The notes beneath the pieces were generated by a model. It searched no databases. It saw only the letters and a program-made list of their open reading frames with translations, and was not told the origin of the DNA. Positions 1-11,405 of a stretch of 64,000 bases of DNA are shown one piece after another. The position numbers were made by a program, and so were the translations under genes. Within the stretch, counting starts at the first letter, position 1, and the number at the start of each line of letters is the position of its first letter. Where the stretch lies: positions 930,001 through 994,000 of the forward strand of contig NZ_CP155071.1 in assembly GCF_039621855.1 (NCBI RefSeq), in the 5' to 3' direction. This stretch comes from Erwinia sp. HDF1-3R. Lineage in GTDB: Bacteria > Pseudomonadota > Gammaproteobacteria > Enterobacterales > Enterobacteriaceae.

Positions 1-334
1 ATTCACCGCTCAGGCAGCCGTCGCAGGCGCGGGCCAGGGTCTCAAGGACGTAGTGGCTGTTATCGGTGCAAAGTTCTCCCGCCCTGACCGGCTGCGCGGT
101 GTGTACCGGCAGTACGGTCAGCGTACCCGCCCGCTGAGGCACGGGCTGGCCCGGCTGGTATTCCCGCAGGGTCAGCGGCAGCCCCAGCGTGGCGGCACGC
201 TGGCGCAGCAGGTGCGGGTCGGCACAGACCACCAGCTCAACCGGCCAGTCGCGCTGGGCCAACTGAAGGGTGACGTCAGGGCCAATCCCGGCGGGTTCGC
301 CGGGAGTGATAACTACGCGGCTGTTACTGAGCAT
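1..334 (-). CDS. pdxA: 4-hydroxythreonine-4-phosphate dehydrogenase PdxA (partial)
   Basis: Only the first 111 codons are present; the gene runs off the left edge. The product oxidises 4-phosphohydroxy-L-threonine in the deoxyxylulose-5-phosphate-dependent pathway to pyridoxal phosphate, in the cytoplasm. The start reads [20 protein letters not shown], and [13 protein letters not shown] is the conserved N-terminal block of PdxA. The ATG lies 11 bases inside the surA stop region, so the two are translationally coupled, as in the enterobacterial lptD-surA-pdxA-rsmA-apaGH operon. Assignment is firm; nothing can be said of the C-terminal half. Confidence 0.95.
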   Translation of the reverse strand, partial: MLSNSRVVITPGEPAGIGPDVTLQLAQRDWPVELVVCADPHLLRQRAATLGLPLTLREYQPGQPVPQRAGTLTVLPVHTAQPVRAGELCTDNSHYVLETLARACDGCLSGE

Positions 335-1619
335 TAGCGTCCAGAATTTTTACGTAGGCCGAAGCACGCTGTTCCTGCATCCAGGTCTGTGCTTCTTCCG
401 CAAACTTGCGGTTGAACAGCAGGCGGTAGGCTCGCTCTTTCTGCGCCGCATCGGTTTTATCAACCTGGCGGGTATCAAGCAGCTGGATCAGGTGCCAGCC
501 AAAGGAGGAGTGCACCGGGGCGCTCATCTGGCCTTTTTTCAGCTTCAGCAGCGCGTCGCGGAACGCCGGGTCATACATCTCCGGCGAGCTCCAGCCGAGA
601 TCGCCACCCTGGTTGGCTGAGCCTGGATCCTGTGAAAGCTGCTTAGCCGCATCGGCAAAGGTGGTTTTGCCGCTGTGAATATCGGCAGCAACCTGGGTCA
701 GCTTCTCACGAGCCTGCGCGTCGGTCATAATTGGCGAAGGCTTAAGCAGGATATGGCGGGCATGCACTTCGGTCACGGAAACGTTCTGCTTGTCGCCGCG
801 AACGTCGTTAACCTTCAGGATGTGAAAGCCAACGCCTGAGCGGATTGGGCCGATGATATCGCCTTTTTTCGCGGTTGCCAGCGCCTGGGCAAACAGGGAA
901 GGGAGCTCCTGAATCCGGCCCCAGCCCATGTTACCGCCTTTCAGCGCCTGAGGGTCGGCTGAATAGGTGATGGCCAGCTTGCCAAAATCGCCGCCGTTTT
1001 TGCTTTCGCTGACCAGCTGCTTCGCCAGCGTTTCCTGATCGTCAACCTGTTGCTGAGTCGGATTTTCCGGCAGCGGCAGCAGGATGTGGCTGAGGTTCAG
1101 CTCGGTCCCGGCATCGTTGGTGGTAGCAACCTGCTTCGCCAGCGAGTCGACTTCCTGCGGCAGAATGGTCACGCGACGACGTACTTCATTATTGCGTACT
1201 TCCGCAATGGTCATCTCTTTGCGGATCTGCTCGCGGTAGGTGGCATAGTTCATGCCATCATAGGCCAGGCGGCTGCGCAGCTGATCGAGACTCATTTTGT
1301 TTTGCGCGGCAATATTGCCAATGGCCTGATCCAGCTGCGCGTCTGAGATCTGGATCCCAGCCTGTTTACCCATCTGTAGCAGGATATTGTCCATAACCAG
1401 ACGCTCAACGATCTGATGGCGCAGGGTTTTATCATCAGGCAGCTGCTGACCCGCCTGCTGGGCCTGACCTTTCACCGACTGCATCATACCGTCGACGTCA
1501 CTTTCCAGTACCACGCCGTTATTCACAACGGCGGCAACTTTATCAACAACCTGCGGGGCTGCAAACGCGGTGCTGGCTGACAGCGCTGCACCGAGGATCA
1601 GCATTCTCCAGTTCTTCAT
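324..1619 (-). CDS. surA: Periplasmic chaperone and peptidyl-prolyl isomerase SurA
   Basis: SurA escorts unfolded outer-membrane proteins, including LptD, through the periplasm to the Bam complex. The 431-residue protein has a signal peptide ([20 protein letters not shown], then APQ), a helical N-terminal chaperone domain, two parvulin-type PPIase domains at roughly residues 174-275 and 285-385, and a C-terminal helix. The parvulin blocks are visible as [11 protein letters not shown]...[14 protein letters not shown] and [12 protein letters not shown]...[14 protein letters not shown]. Length matches the family (428 in E. coli). It lies 54 bases downstream of lptD and overlaps pdxA, so it is probably co-transcribed with both. 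High certainty. Confidence 0.98.
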   Translation of the reverse strand: MKNWRMLILGAALSASTAFAAPQVVDKVAAVVNNGVVLESDVDGMMQSVKGQAQQAGQQLPDDKTLRHQIVERLVMDNILLQMGKQAGIQISDAQLDQAIGNIAAQNKMSLDQLRSRLAYDGMNYATYREQIRKEMTIAEVRNNEVRRRVTILPQEVDSLAKQVATTNDAGTELNLSHILLPLPENPTQQQVDDQETLAKQLVSESKNGGDFGKLAITYSADPQALKGGNMGWGRIQELPSLFAQALATAKKGDIIGPIRSGVGFHILKVNDVRGDKQNVSVTEVHARHILLKPSPIMTDAQAREKLTQVAADIHSGKTTFADAAKQLSQDPGSANQGGDLGWSSPEMYDPAFRDALLKLKKGQMSAPVHSSFGWHLIQLLDTRQVDKTDAAQKERAYRLLFNRKFAEEAQTWMQEQRASAYVKILDANAQ

Positions 1620-1673
1620 ACTTTTTCCATTCTTCTATCCGCACTGCGGGTTGGCATAGTAATTATTACAACA

Positions 1674-4034
1674 TCAGAAAGAGCGCTGATAAGGCAGTAT
1701 GCCCTGACGCAGCATTTGACCGGTGCCCAGGCTATACGAAGGACTCAGGCCACGAAGCTCAATGTTGAATGAGATTTTATTGTCGTACTTACTGCTATCG
1801 TTTTCCCAACTGGTAATTTTACGCTCGTAGCCCAGACGGATTGCATAGCAGCAGGAGCTGTACTGCACACCCAGCAGCTGATCGGCAGGCTGGCGGGCTT
1901 TAGTATCGTAATACCATGCGCCTACCACTGACCAGGCATCGGCCACCGGCCAGCTGGCCGTTGCCCCAACCTGCGATATGCCCTGCTGATAACCCGGGTT
2001 GGTTATCTGACTTAGCGTCTGCTCGATGTATTCCGGGCTGGTGTAGCGATAGTTCAGCTGCACCATCCGGTCTGCATCCTGGCGGTACTCCAGTACGGCG
2101 TTCCCCTGGGAAACGTTATCGAGGTGGGTGTCATACTGCACACCACCGCGCGCGCCCCAGCGGTCGCTGATCTTCCAGTAGGTATCACCTGCCCAGACCA
2201 GACTGCCGCGATCGTCGCTGTCCGCCGTCTCAAGACCGGTACGAGATGGGGTAAACGAGTAAATTTGACCTATAGAAGCGTTAAAACGTTCAACCAAATC
2301 GTTATCAAAAATTCGCGTGGTGATGCCGCTGGTCATTTGGTTGGCAGACGCGATGCGATCCAGGCCGCTGTAGGTACGGTCACGGAACAGGCCGGTATAG
2401 TCACTTTGCAGCAGCGTGGAGTCGTAGGCGCGAATATCGCTCTGGTCGCGGTACGGGATATAGAGGTACTGAAGGCGCGGTTCCAGGGTCTGGGTATAGC
2501 CCGGAGACCAGTCCATATCGCGATCGAATACCATTTTGCCGTCAACCTTAAACTGCGGCATGGTGCGATTGACGCTGCTTTTAAGCTGGTTGACTTTGGT
2601 GGTATCAATATTTTTATTGTAGTAGTCAATGCCATCCTGCTCGTAGTGGGTCGCCAGCAGTTTCGCTTCGGTGTTCAGGCTGCCCCAACCGTTCGACAGC
2701 GGCAGGTTGATCGTCGGTTCAAGGTGCAGACGCGTAGCGTCAGGGTAGTTTTCGTTGACGTTAGTGAACTTCACCGCCTGGGCGTAGAGATGCGTATCGA
2801 ACGGGCCGACATCGTTCTGATAATAGTTGTAGTCGAACTGCGGTTCAGCGCGATAGACATCGTTATTAGCGTTGGTGGAGAAGATCTGGAACTGTTTGGT
2901 CGACAGGGTGGCATCCCAGTTTTCCTCGGCGTAGCCGACGCTAAACTTCTGCGTCACGTAGCCGTCGGTGGAGCTACCGTAGGTCGAATCCAGATCGGTA
3001 AAGTAGTAGGGATCGCTGACCTTGGTGTAGTCAACGTTAAAGCGCCAGTTCTGATCGTAAACGCCGGAGTGCTTCCAGAAGAAGAGCCAGCGGTTAGAGT
3101 CTTTATCATCAGAGATATTGCGCGCTGCGGCATCCCGGTTGTACTGGTCGTCGGTTGGCAGGTAGTCGAACTCCATCAGGCCTGCACCGGCTTTGGTCAG
3201 ATAGCGGAACTCATTCTGCCACTGCATGCCACGCTTGCTCATGTAGTGCGGCGTGATGGTCGCATCCGCCTGGGGCGCGATGTTCCAGTAGTAGGGGAGA
3301 ATAAATTCAAAGCCGTTTGAACTGCCGTACTTCGCATTAGGGATCAGGAAGCCGGAGCGGCGGCGGTCACCAATAGGCAGTTGCAGATAGGGGCTATAGA
3401 GTACCGGCACTGCGCCAATTTTGAAGCGGGCGTTCCAGATCTCCGCCACCTGTTCTTCGCGATCCTCAATCACCTCGGTTCCTGCTACGCTCCAGCTGTT
3501 ATCGCCGGGCAGACAGGAGGTAAAGGTGCCGTTTTCAAGGATGGTATAGCGGTTTTGTCCGCGAAGCTTCATCTGATCGCCGCTGCCGCGGCCCTGACGA
3601 CCCACCATCTGATAGGTCCCATTCCAGACGTTGGTGTCTTTGGTATTCAGGTTGGACCAGGCTTTCGGACCTTTCAGGATGACCTGATTGTCGTCGTAGT
3701 GCACATTACCCAGTGCGTCCACGGTGCGAACGGGCGTCGGCTGGCCCGGCTGCGGTTTCTGATGCAGCTGTACCTCATCAGACAGCATGCGGCTGTTGCC
3801 CTGCCTGATGTCAACATTGCCGTTGAATACCGCGTTATCCGGGTAGTTACCTTTCGCGTTGTCCGCGTTAATGGTGACCGGCAGCGCGTTGGTATCCTTC
3901 CCCTGCACCAGCGGGCGGTTGTAGCTGGGCACGCCCAGCATACACTGGGAAGCGAGGTCATCGGCCAGGCCTTGCTGGCTGTAAAGCGCTGTGCCGATTA
4001 GCGTGGCCAGCAAAGTAGGTAGTCGTTTTTTCAT
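1674..4034 (-). CDS. lptD: LPS-assembly outer-membrane protein LptD
   Basis: LptD is the beta-barrel that, plugged by LptE, inserts lipopolysaccharide into the outer leaflet. I chose the ATG at 4034 ([14 protein letters not shown]...), giving 786 residues with a signal peptide ending ...QQGLA/DDLA. An in-frame TTG four codons upstream is possible but does not match the family start. An N-terminal beta-jellyroll of the OstA type (about residues 50-180) is followed by the 26-strand barrel. The four cysteines of the essential disulfide network are present: Cys31, one in TSCLPG, and the adjacent pair in SSCCYA near the C-terminus. It is the first gene of the surA-pdxA operon and diverges from djlA. 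Confidence 0.98.
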   Translation of the reverse strand: MKKRLPTLLATLIGTALYSQQGLADDLASQCMLGVPSYNRPLVQGKDTNALPVTINADNAKGNYPDNAVFNGNVDIRQGNSRMLSDEVQLHQKPQPGQPTPVRTVDALGNVHYDDNQVILKGPKAWSNLNTKDTNVWNGTYQMVGRQGRGSGDQMKLRGQNRYTILENGTFTSCLPGDNSWSVAGTEVIEDREEQVAEIWNARFKIGAVPVLYSPYLQLPIGDRRRSGFLIPNAKYGSSNGFEFILPYYWNIAPQADATITPHYMSKRGMQWQNEFRYLTKAGAGLMEFDYLPTDDQYNRDAAARNISDDKDSNRWLFFWKHSGVYDQNWRFNVDYTKVSDPYYFTDLDSTYGSSTDGYVTQKFSVGYAEENWDATLSTKQFQIFSTNANNDVYRAEPQFDYNYYQNDVGPFDTHLYAQAVKFTNVNENYPDATRLHLEPTINLPLSNGWGSLNTEAKLLATHYEQDGIDYYNKNIDTTKVNQLKSSVNRTMPQFKVDGKMVFDRDMDWSPGYTQTLEPRLQYLYIPYRDQSDIRAYDSTLLQSDYTGLFRDRTYSGLDRIASANQMTSGITTRIFDNDLVERFNASIGQIYSFTPSRTGLETADSDDRGSLVWAGDTYWKISDRWGARGGVQYDTHLDNVSQGNAVLEYRQDADRMVQLNYRYTSPEYIEQTLSQITNPGYQQGISQVGATASWPVADAWSVVGAWYYDTKARQPADQLLGVQYSSCCYAIRLGYERKITSWENDSSKYDNKISFNIELRGLSPSYSLGTGQMLRQGILPYQRSF

Positions 4035-4217
4035 ACGCGGTATCAAAATTCCGTGATAGCTGACATCTTGCCGAAAAACGCTCAGAGACTAACGTACTCA
4101 ACTGCGTTGCGCTAGTGTTAATCCTGGTTGTTTGACCGCGTTGCCGTTAGGCTCTTGAGTAAATGACGGGTATGATAATGCAATTTTTAACCTTCGGCAT
4201 GGCGAATTGAGGAGTAT

Positions 4218-5045
4218 ATGCGCTATTGGGGAAAAGTAATGGGTCTTGTGCTGGGTTTGTTAAGCGGCACCGGCTTTTGGGGACTGGCAATCGGACTGCT
4301 TATCGGCCACCTGGTTGATAAAGTACGAAGTGTACAGGGGCAGGGCTACTTCACCAATCAGCAGACCCGGCAGACGCTGTTTTTCCGTACCACCTTTCAG
4401 GTGATGGGGCATTTGACCAAATCCAAAGGGCGCGTCACCGATGCGGATATCCAGATGGCCTCGCTGCTGATGGACAGAATGCAGCTGCACGGCGAGGCGC
4501 GAACCTCGGCCCAGCGCGCGTTTCGCGAAGGCAAAGAGGGCAACTACCCCTTGCGGGATAAGCTCCGCGAGCTGCGCAGCGCCTGCTTCGGCCGTTTTGA
4601 CCTCATCAGGATGTTCCTTGAAATCCAGATTCAGGCCGCCTTTGCCGATGGGTCACTGCATCCGAACGAGCGTCAGGTGCTGTACGTCATCGCCGAAGAG
4701 CTGGGGATTTCCCGCAGCCAGTTCGATCAGTTCCTGCGCATGATGGCCGGTGGACAGCAGTTTGGCGGCGGCAGCTATTCTGCCGGGGGCGCGGGTGCTC
4801 AGGGTGGTTTCAATCCCGGGCAGCGCGGGCCGACGCTGGAAGATGCCTGTAGCGTGCTGGGTGTAAAAAGCAGCGACGATGCCGCCACCATTAAGCGCGC
4901 CTACCGTAAGCAGATGAGCGAACACCATCCGGATAAGCTGGTCGCGAAGGGGCTGCCGCCGCAGATGATGGAGATGGCCAAGCAGAAAGCGCAGGAAATT
5001 CAGGCCGCTTACGACCTGATTAAACGGGAAAAGGGCTTCCGCTAA
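4218..5045 (+). CDS. djlA: Membrane-anchored DnaJ-like co-chaperone DjlA
   Basis: This is a type III J-protein that stimulates the ATPase of DnaK from the inner membrane; in E. coli it influences colanic acid synthesis through the Rcs system. The ATG is preceded by GAGGAG. One N-terminal transmembrane segment (about residues 7-31, rich in Gly) is followed by a TerB-like central domain. A Gly/Ser/Ala-rich linker around residues 178-200 leads to a C-terminal J-domain with the HPD motif at residues 237-239. The 275-residue length is typical (271 in E. coli). The gene diverges from lptD across a 183-base intergenic region. Confidence 0.97.
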   Translation: MRYWGKVMGLVLGLLSGTGFWGLAIGLLIGHLVDKVRSVQGQGYFTNQQTRQTLFFRTTFQVMGHLTKSKGRVTDADIQMASLLMDRMQLHGEARTSAQRAFREGKEGNYPLRDKLRELRSACFGRFDLIRMFLEIQIQAAFADGSLHPNERQVLYVIAEELGISRSQFDQFLRMMAGGQQFGGGSYSAGGAGAQGGFNPGQRGPTLEDACSVLGVKSSDDAATIKRAYRKQMSEHHPDKLVAKGLPPQMMEMAKQKAQEIQAAYDLIKREKGFR

Positions 5046-5076
5046 CCCTTCTGCTCAGGTTTCACGCCTGCCGCGC

Positions 5077-5730
5077 TTAAAAATCAGCGGGCTGCCGGAA
5101 GGTCATAGGCGAAAGGTATTTAGGGTGAGTGATGGTCAGCATTTCCGCATGCAGCTGCAGGCGCGAGGCCATCGCTCTCGCCTCGTCATGGGCGTAAAAA
5201 TTATCCCCTAAAATCGGGTGGCCCAGCGCCAGCATATGGACCCGCAGCTGGTGAGAGCGGCCGGTGACCGGTTTCAGCTGCACCCGGGCGCTGTTATCCG
5301 CCGCGTACTCCAACACCTGGTACAGGGTTTGCGCCGCCTTCCCGGTCTCAAAACAGACCTTCTGCTTAGGGCGGTTTGGCCAGTCGCAGATCAGCGGTAA
5401 ATCAACCACGCCTTCTTCCGGCTGCGGATGCCCCCAGACGCGCGCCACATAGGTTTTCTGCGGCTCACGCTCGCGAAACTGCCTTTTCAGCTCACGTTCG
5501 GCCTGCTTGGTCATTGCCACCACCATTACGCCGCTGGTGGCCATATCCAGCCGGTGAACCGACTCTGCCGACGGATAATCACGCTGAATACGCGTCATGA
5601 TGCTGTCACGGTGTTCCGGCTGGCGACCCGGCACGGAGAGCAGTCCGCTGGGCTTGTTGACCACCATAATAAAGTCATCCTGATACAGGACGTGTAGCCA
5701 GGGCTCTTGCGGGGGATTGTAGGGTTCCAT
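5077..5730 (-). CDS. rluA: Dual-specificity 23S rRNA/tRNA pseudouridine synthase RluA
   Basis: RluA isomerises U746 of 23S rRNA and U32 of several tRNAs to pseudouridine. The 217-residue protein carries the RluA-family signature HRLDMATSG at residues 59-67, with Asp62 as the catalytic aspartate. Further family blocks are NKPSGLLSVPG and TGRSHQLRVHMLALGHPILGD. It lacks the S4 domain found in RluC and RluD, as expected for RluA. It lies 42 bases downstream of rapA on the same strand, the same order as in E. coli, so it may be read from the rapA transcript. It converges with djlA across 31 bases. Confidence 0.97.
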   Translation of the reverse strand: MEPYNPPQEPWLHVLYQDDFIMVVNKPSGLLSVPGRQPEHRDSIMTRIQRDYPSAESVHRLDMATSGVMVVAMTKQAERELKRQFREREPQKTYVARVWGHPQPEEGVVDLPLICDWPNRPKQKVCFETGKAAQTLYQVLEYAADNSARVQLKPVTGRSHQLRVHMLALGHPILGDNFYAHDEARAMASRLQLHAEMLTITHPKYLSPMTFRQPADF

Positions 5731-5772
5731 TCTGCTGCCTTAGCGGGGCGACCTGTGCCGCCCCATGCGTAA

Positions 5773-8679
5773 TTACTGATGCGTGACGACGATCAGGCGC
5801 AGCGCATCCAGGCGCCAGCCAGCTTCACTCAGCGCCGACAGAACCTGCTCGCGGTTGCTCTCCAGCGCGTCAATCTCATCCTGACGGATGTTAGGATTGA
5901 CGGCGCGCAGGGCATCCAGGCGCGACAGCTCCGCACTCAGCTTCTCGTCGGCTTCCCGGCGGGCAATATCAATCAGCGCGCGGGCTTCTGCGGCTGCCTG
6001 ATCTTCCGCCAGCTTGAGGATCGCATGCACATCCTGCTGCACCGCATTAACCAGCTTGCTGCCGTTATGACGGTTGATGGCGTTCAGCTGGCGGTTAAAG
6101 CTTTCAAACTCCACCTTGCCCGCCAGGTTGGTGCCTTTACGGTCAACCAGCATGCGTACCGGCGTCGGCGGCAGGAAGCGGGTCAGTTGCAGATGCTTCG
6201 GCGCCTGCGCTTCCACCACGTAAATCAGCTCAACCAGTAGCGTTCCCACCGGCAGCGCCTTATTTTTCAGCAGCGACAGCGCGCAGCTGCCGGTATCGCC
6301 GGAGAGGATCAAATCCAGACCGTTGCGCACGATTGGATGCTCCCAGGTGACGTACTGCGCATCTTCACGCGACAGCGCCTGATTGCGATCGAAGGTGATA
6401 GTGCAGCCATCCTCCGGCAGTCCAGGGAAATCCGGCACCAGCATATGGTCGCCCGGCGTCAGGACGATCAGATTATCACTGCGATCTTCCTGATTGATGC
6501 CGACGATATCGAACAGATTGAGTGCAAAGTTAACCAGCTCAATATCATCATCCTGCGCGCTGATCGCCCCGGCCAGCGCCTGAGCCTGCTCGCCGCCGTT
6601 GGAGTTCAGCTCCAGCAGGCGGTCGCGGCCCTGTTCCAGCTGGGATTTCAGCGCATCGTGCTGGCTGCGGCAGTCGGCGATAAACGCATCCAGCCCTTCG
6701 GTGTTATCCGGCGTGGCAAGAAATTCGATCAGCCGTGAATAGACGCTGTCATAGATGGCGCGGCCGGTCGGGCAGGTGTGCTCGAACGCATCCAGCCCTT
6801 CGTTGTACCAGCGTACCAGCACCGCCTGAGCGGTTTTTTCCAGCCACGGCACGTGGATCTGAATATCATGCGCCTGCCCGATACGGTCCAGGCGGCCAAT
6901 ACGCTGCTCCAGAAGGTCCGGGTTAAACGGCAGATCGAACATCACCATCTGGCTGGCAAACTGGAAGTTACGACCTTCAGAGCCAATCTCCGAGCAGAGA
7001 AGTACCTGCGCACCCTCTTCCTCAGAAGCAAACCACGCGGCGGCGCGGTCGCGTTCAATGATTGACAACCCCTCATGGAATACCGCCGCCTTAATGCCTT
7101 CGCGCTCGCGCAGTACCTGCTCAAGCTGAAGCGCCGTGGCGGCCTTGGCGCAGATCACCAGCACTTTGTGCTCGCGATGGCTGGTCAGGAAGCCCATCAG
7201 CCACTCCACGCGCGGATCGAAATTCCACCAGGTGCCGCTGTCGCCCTCGAACTCCTGATAAATTTGCTCGGGATAGAGCATATCGCGAGCGCGTTCATCG
7301 GCCGTTTTCCGCGCGGCCATAATGCCGGAAACCTTGATGGCGGTCTGATACTGCGTCGGCAGCGGCAGACGGATCTGATGCAGCTCGCGCTTCGGAAAGC
7401 CTTTCACCCCGTTACGGGTATTACGGAACAGCACGCGGCTGGTACCGTGGCGATCCATCAGCATGCTGATCAGCTCTTTGCGCGCCTCCAGCTTGCCTTC
7501 GCTGTCGCTGTTGGCGGTTTGCAGCAGCGGCTCGATATCCTGTTCGCCCATCAGATCGTTCAGCATGTTCATCTCCTGCTGGCTGATGGACTTATCGGCC
7601 AGCAGGCCGGTCACCGCGTCGGCGATGGGGCGGAAATGCTGCTGCTCCTCAACAAAGGCGTCAAAGTCGTGGAAGCGATCGGGGTCCAGCAGGCGCAGGC
7701 GGGCAAAGTGGCTTTCCATACCCAGCTGTTCTGGCGTGGCGGTCAGCAGCAGTACGCCGGGGATCTGCTCGGCAAGCTGCTCGATCACCTGATATTCACG
7801 GCTCGGCTGCCCATCTTCCCAGGCCAGGTGGTGGGCCTCATCGACAATCAGCAAATCCCACTCGGCGTCTGCCAGCATCGCCAGACGCTGTTTGTTGCGG
7901 CGGACGAAGTCGAGCGAGCAGATCACCAGCTGCTCGGTTTCAAAGGCGTTGTCGCTGTCCTGCTGGGCCTGGGTGTAGCGTTCGTCGTCAAACAGGGCAA
8001 AGCGCAGATTGAAGCGACGGAGCATCTCCACCAGCCACTGGTGTTGCAGCGTTTCCGGCACCACGATTAACACGCGCTCGGCGCGGCCCGCCAGCAGCTG
8101 CTGGTGGATAATCATCCCGGCTTCGATGGTCTTGCCGAGTCCTACCTCATCCGCCAGCAGCACGCGTGGCGCATGGCGTCGGCCCACATCGTGAGCGATA
8201 TGCAACTGGTGAGGGATCAGGCTGGTGCGCATACCGCGCAGGCCGCTGACCGGCAGGCGGTACTGCTCGCTCTGATATTTACGGGCGCGAAAGCGCAGGG
8301 CGAAACGATCCATGCGGTCGAGCTGGCCGGCAAACAGGCGATCCTGCGGCTTGCTGAACACCAGCTTGCTGTCGAGCATCACCTCGCGCAGCAGCACGCC
8401 GGTTTCGCCCGTGTCCAGCCGCGTCCCGATATAGTCCATCAGCCCGTTTTCGCTGAGGACTTCTTCCACCTCAAGCTGCCAGCCTTCATGGCTGGTAATG
8501 GTGTCACCCGGATTGAACATCACGCGGGTGATAGGAGAATCATTTTTTGCATAAAGACGGTTTTCACCGGTGGCGGAGAAAAGCACAGTCACCATGCGCG
8601 TATCGACCGCGACGATAGTTCCCAGTCCCAGTTCGCTTTCCGTATCGCTGATCCAGCGTTGACCAAGTGTAAAAGGCAT
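5773..8679 (-). CDS. rapA: RNA polymerase-associated Swi2/Snf2 ATPase RapA (HepA)
   Basis: RapA binds core RNA polymerase and promotes its recycling by remodelling post-termination complexes. At 968 residues it matches the E. coli length exactly. Two Tudor-like N-terminal domains (about residues 1-110) precede the helicase core. The Walker A motif is DEVGLGKT at 177-184, the Walker B/DEAH box is at 280-283, and the motif VI region includes [12 protein letters not shown]. The C-terminal third is the RapA-specific region. The gene is followed by rluA and preceded by polB on the same strand, a conserved arrangement. Certainty is high. Confidence 0.98.
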   Translation of the reverse strand: MPFTLGQRWISDTESELGLGTIVAVDTRMVTVLFSATGENRLYAKNDSPITRVMFNPGDTITSHEGWQLEVEEVLSENGLMDYIGTRLDTGETGVLLREVMLDSKLVFSKPQDRLFAGQLDRMDRFALRFRARKYQSEQYRLPVSGLRGMRTSLIPHQLHIAHDVGRRHAPRVLLADEVGLGKTIEAGMIIHQQLLAGRAERVLIVVPETLQHQWLVEMLRRFNLRFALFDDERYTQAQQDSDNAFETEQLVICSLDFVRRNKQRLAMLADAEWDLLIVDEAHHLAWEDGQPSREYQVIEQLAEQIPGVLLLTATPEQLGMESHFARLRLLDPDRFHDFDAFVEEQQHFRPIADAVTGLLADKSISQQEMNMLNDLMGEQDIEPLLQTANSDSEGKLEARKELISMLMDRHGTSRVLFRNTRNGVKGFPKRELHQIRLPLPTQYQTAIKVSGIMAARKTADERARDMLYPEQIYQEFEGDSGTWWNFDPRVEWLMGFLTSHREHKVLVICAKAATALQLEQVLREREGIKAAVFHEGLSIIERDRAAAWFASEEEGAQVLLCSEIGSEGRNFQFASQMVMFDLPFNPDLLEQRIGRLDRIGQAHDIQIHVPWLEKTAQAVLVRWYNEGLDAFEHTCPTGRAIYDSVYSRLIEFLATPDNTEGLDAFIADCRSQHDALKSQLEQGRDRLLELNSNGGEQAQALAGAISAQDDDIELVNFALNLFDIVGINQEDRSDNLIVLTPGDHMLVPDFPGLPEDGCTITFDRNQALSREDAQYVTWEHPIVRNGLDLILSGDTGSCALSLLKNKALPVGTLLVELIYVVEAQAPKHLQLTRFLPPTPVRMLVDRKGTNLAGKVEFESFNRQLNAINRHNGSKLVNAVQQDVHAILKLAEDQAAAEARALIDIARREADEKLSAELSRLDALRAVNPNIRQDEIDALESNREQVLSALSEAGWRLDALRLIVVTHQ

Positions 8680-8812
8680 AGATATTCGGCTCGATTCTCG
8701 TAGTGATAATTTCAGGCAATAGCACGACCGCCCGGCAGAGTCTGCCCGGCAGAAAAATTCAGATAATCAGGAAGGGCGCTATGGTACTGGAAGGTGGCGC
8801 GTTCGTCACCTG

Positions 8813-11173
8813 TCAAAACAAACCCAACTGACCTGTTACCAGTGTAGCAAAGTCATCCTGAAGGAAAGGAAGGATGCCGTCGGCAACCGGCTGCAGCTGA
8901 CGGGAGAGATAGTGCTCATAGTCCAGCGGCGTGATACGGGCTTCCAGCGGCTCGGGGCCTGAGGTCGCCATCACGTAGCGGATGCGTCCACCGTTCTGAT
9001 AGAGCAGCGGCCGACCCAGCTTCTGATTCTGCTCATCGGCGATCCGCGCCGCGCGCACGTGGGGCGGGACGTTGCGCTGGTAATCGTTAAGCGGGCGACG
9101 CAGGCGCTTGCTATAGGTGAGCTGGTCATCCAGCTCGCCCTCCAGCAGCTGGCGGACGGTTTCGCGGATATAATCCTGGTAGGGTTCACCCTTGAAAATT
9201 TTCAGATAAAGCGCCTGCTGAAAGCGCTGAGCCAGCGGCGTCCAGTCGGTGCGGACCGTCTCCAGCCCCTTAAAGACCATGCGCTCTTCCCGATCGGTGC
9301 GGATCAGCCCGGCATAGCGCTTTTTGCTTCCCTGTTCGGCTCCGCGAATGGTCGGCATCAGGAAGCGGCTGAAGTGCGTCTCATATTCCAGCTCCAGCGC
9401 GCTGTCCAGATTGAACGTCTGCCGCAGATGGTCGCGCCACCAGCCGTTGATATTTTCCACCAGGCGCTGACCAATGGCGGCGGCGCTGGCTTCATCATGG
9501 GGCGTTTTCAGCCAGACGAAAGTTGAGTCGGTATCGCCATAAATTACGGTGTAGCCTTCGGCCTCCACCCGCTCCCGGGTCAGACGCATAATTTCGTGGC
9601 CGCGCAGGGTGATCGACGAGGCGAGGCGGGGGTCGAAAAATCGGCATGCACTGGTGCCGAGTACGCCATAGAAGGCGTTCATAATGATTTTTAGCGCCTG
9701 AGAAAGCGGTTTGTTACCCGCTTTTTTAGCGGCTTCACGCCCCAGCCAGATCTGCCTGACGATTTCCGGCAGGCAGTGGTTGGTGCGGGAAAAGCGCGCC
9801 TCGCGAAAGCCGCTCACCGAGTCTGCCTCATCGGGATGCGCCAGACCCTCTACCAGCCCCACCGGATCGATCAGGAAGGTGCGGATAATCGACGGGTACA
9901 GGCTCTTGTAATCCAGCACCAGCACCGAGTCATACAGACCCGGGCGGGAGTCCATCACGTAGCCGCCAGGGCTGGCTTCCGGAGCCACCTCGCCCATGCC
10001 GGGGGCAACAAAGCCTGCCCGGTGCATGCGGGGCAGGTAGAGATGGCTGAAGGCGGCCACGGAGCCGCCGTGCCTGTCTACCGGCAAACCGTTGACGGTG
10101 GCGCGCTCCAGCAGAAACGGCATCAGCTCGGTATGCTGGAAGATGCGCGTGACCAGTTCGCAGTCCTTCAGGTTATAGTGCGCCAGCGCAGGCTTATCCT
10201 CGGCAAAACGCCGGTTGATCTCCTGCATCCGGTCCCAGGGATTATCAATCGCTTTGCCTTCTCCCAGCAGCTCGCGGGAAACGGACTCCAGGCTGAATGA
10301 GCTGAAGTTCCAGAAGGCGGATTTCAGTGCGTCAATTCCGTCGATCACCAGCCGTCCGCTCATCTGCGCAAAAAATATCCCCGGCTTAAAGCCGTGCTCG
10401 CGCCACTCCAGCGCCTCGCCGTTGCGCCCCAGCCGCAGGGGAATCCCGTAGCGATCGGCGTGTTTTTGCAGCACGCGGAGATCGAACTGCACCACGTTCC
10501 AGCCGATCAGCACGTCCGGGTCGTGCCGGGCAAACCACGCATTGAGCTTTTCCAACAGCTGAGGGCGGCTGGAGACGTATTCCAGCGTAAAGTCCAGCGC
10601 GCTGGCATCGCCATTTTCTGGCCCCAGCATATAGACAACCCGCTCGCCGCAGCCCTCCAGGCCGATGCAGTACAGCTCGCCCTGGCGGGTGGTTTCAATA
10701 TCCAGCGAAACCCATTTAAGCGGTGGACGGTAGTCAGGGTGCGGCTTAAGGCGGGCGTTGACCAGGCTGTCGCCAGCCGGTTCGCCGCTAAACCAGACCG
10801 GGGAGGTAATAAAGCGCTCCATTAAAAAGCGTTCGGGCGGGCGAATATCCGCCTCATACAGGGTGATGCCGTTTTCACGCAGCAGCTTTTCCAGCCTCTG
10901 AAGCTGACGATACTGTGTGCAATAGAGCCCGAAAACCGGGCGCTGGTGAAAATCTTTTAGCGTCAGTGAGGCCAGCCGAAAATGTCGCTCCTGCTTGAGC
11001 AGGGTTTCAACCCGCGAGCGGTATTCCAGCGGAATAAAGGCGACCGATTCCTGTGGCGGTAGCACCACGCGCTGCGGACCCTCGTCCGTGGCCAGCCAAA
11101 ATACCACCTCCGTACCGGCCGACGTATCCCGCCAGTGGCGGGTGAGCAAGAAACCTGCGCGTGCGTTGTTCAC
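8813..11173 (-). CDS. polB: DNA polymerase II
   Basis: This family B DNA polymerase acts in replication restart and bypass at damaged templates. I take the GTG at 11173 ([14 protein letters not shown], preceded by AAGGG) because it aligns with the family start and gives 786 residues against 783 in E. coli. Upstream in-frame codons reach back to 11212 but add residues no homologue has. The 3'-5' exonuclease motif LDIETT is near residue 157. The polymerase motifs [11 protein letters not shown] and YGDTDSTF and the C-terminal beta-clamp-binding tail GQLGLF are all present. In E. coli this gene is SOS-induced; I could not find a convincing LexA box upstream here. Confidence 0.96.
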   Translation of the reverse strand: MNNARAGFLLTRHWRDTSAGTEVVFWLATDEGPQRVVLPPQESVAFIPLEYRSRVETLLKQERHFRLASLTLKDFHQRPVFGLYCTQYRQLQRLEKLLRENGITLYEADIRPPERFLMERFITSPVWFSGEPAGDSLVNARLKPHPDYRPPLKWVSLDIETTRQGELYCIGLEGCGERVVYMLGPENGDASALDFTLEYVSSRPQLLEKLNAWFARHDPDVLIGWNVVQFDLRVLQKHADRYGIPLRLGRNGEALEWREHGFKPGIFFAQMSGRLVIDGIDALKSAFWNFSSFSLESVSRELLGEGKAIDNPWDRMQEINRRFAEDKPALAHYNLKDCELVTRIFQHTELMPFLLERATVNGLPVDRHGGSVAAFSHLYLPRMHRAGFVAPGMGEVAPEASPGGYVMDSRPGLYDSVLVLDYKSLYPSIIRTFLIDPVGLVEGLAHPDEADSVSGFREARFSRTNHCLPEIVRQIWLGREAAKKAGNKPLSQALKIIMNAFYGVLGTSACRFFDPRLASSITLRGHEIMRLTRERVEAEGYTVIYGDTDSTFVWLKTPHDEASAAAIGQRLVENINGWWRDHLRQTFNLDSALELEYETHFSRFLMPTIRGAEQGSKKRYAGLIRTDREERMVFKGLETVRTDWTPLAQRFQQALYLKIFKGEPYQDYIRETVRQLLEGELDDQLTYSKRLRRPLNDYQRNVPPHVRAARIADEQNQKLGRPLLYQNGGRIRYVMATSGPEPLEARITPLDYEHYLSRQLQPVADGILPFLQDDFATLVTGQLGLF

Positions 11174-11405
11174 CGGAACCCTTATTATTGCTTTGATGGC
11201 TAATAATAGCATGTTCAGGCATCACAACAGATAGTCAGTCCGGGTTAACGGGTGGGGAGAGTCCGCGAACGTTTGCGGCTAAAGTAAAGGCTGGTAGGTC
11301 CGTAAATTACTAATACGTAAATTAAAAATAAATTTTGATAACTCTGTAATAATCATAATGCCTGCGCCTGAATATGTCTCACCCGCCTCTCTCAGGAGAA
11401 TCACC

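Noticed and set aside
53-620. Plus-strand frames over pdxA and surA
   Set aside because: They are shadows of the real minus-strand genes with no ribosome sites or homology.
4035-4046. TTG start for lptD four codons upstream
   Set aside because: The signal peptide and family alignment begin at the ATG 4034.
8719-8760. Intrinsic terminator between polB and rapA
   Set aside because: GGCAGA-G-TCTGCC gives only a 6-bp stem, and the T-run on the minus strand lies before, not after, the hairpin.
11174-11260. LexA box for polB
   Set aside because: CTGT occurs at the right distance but the second half-site ACAG is missing (CTGA instead); not convincing.
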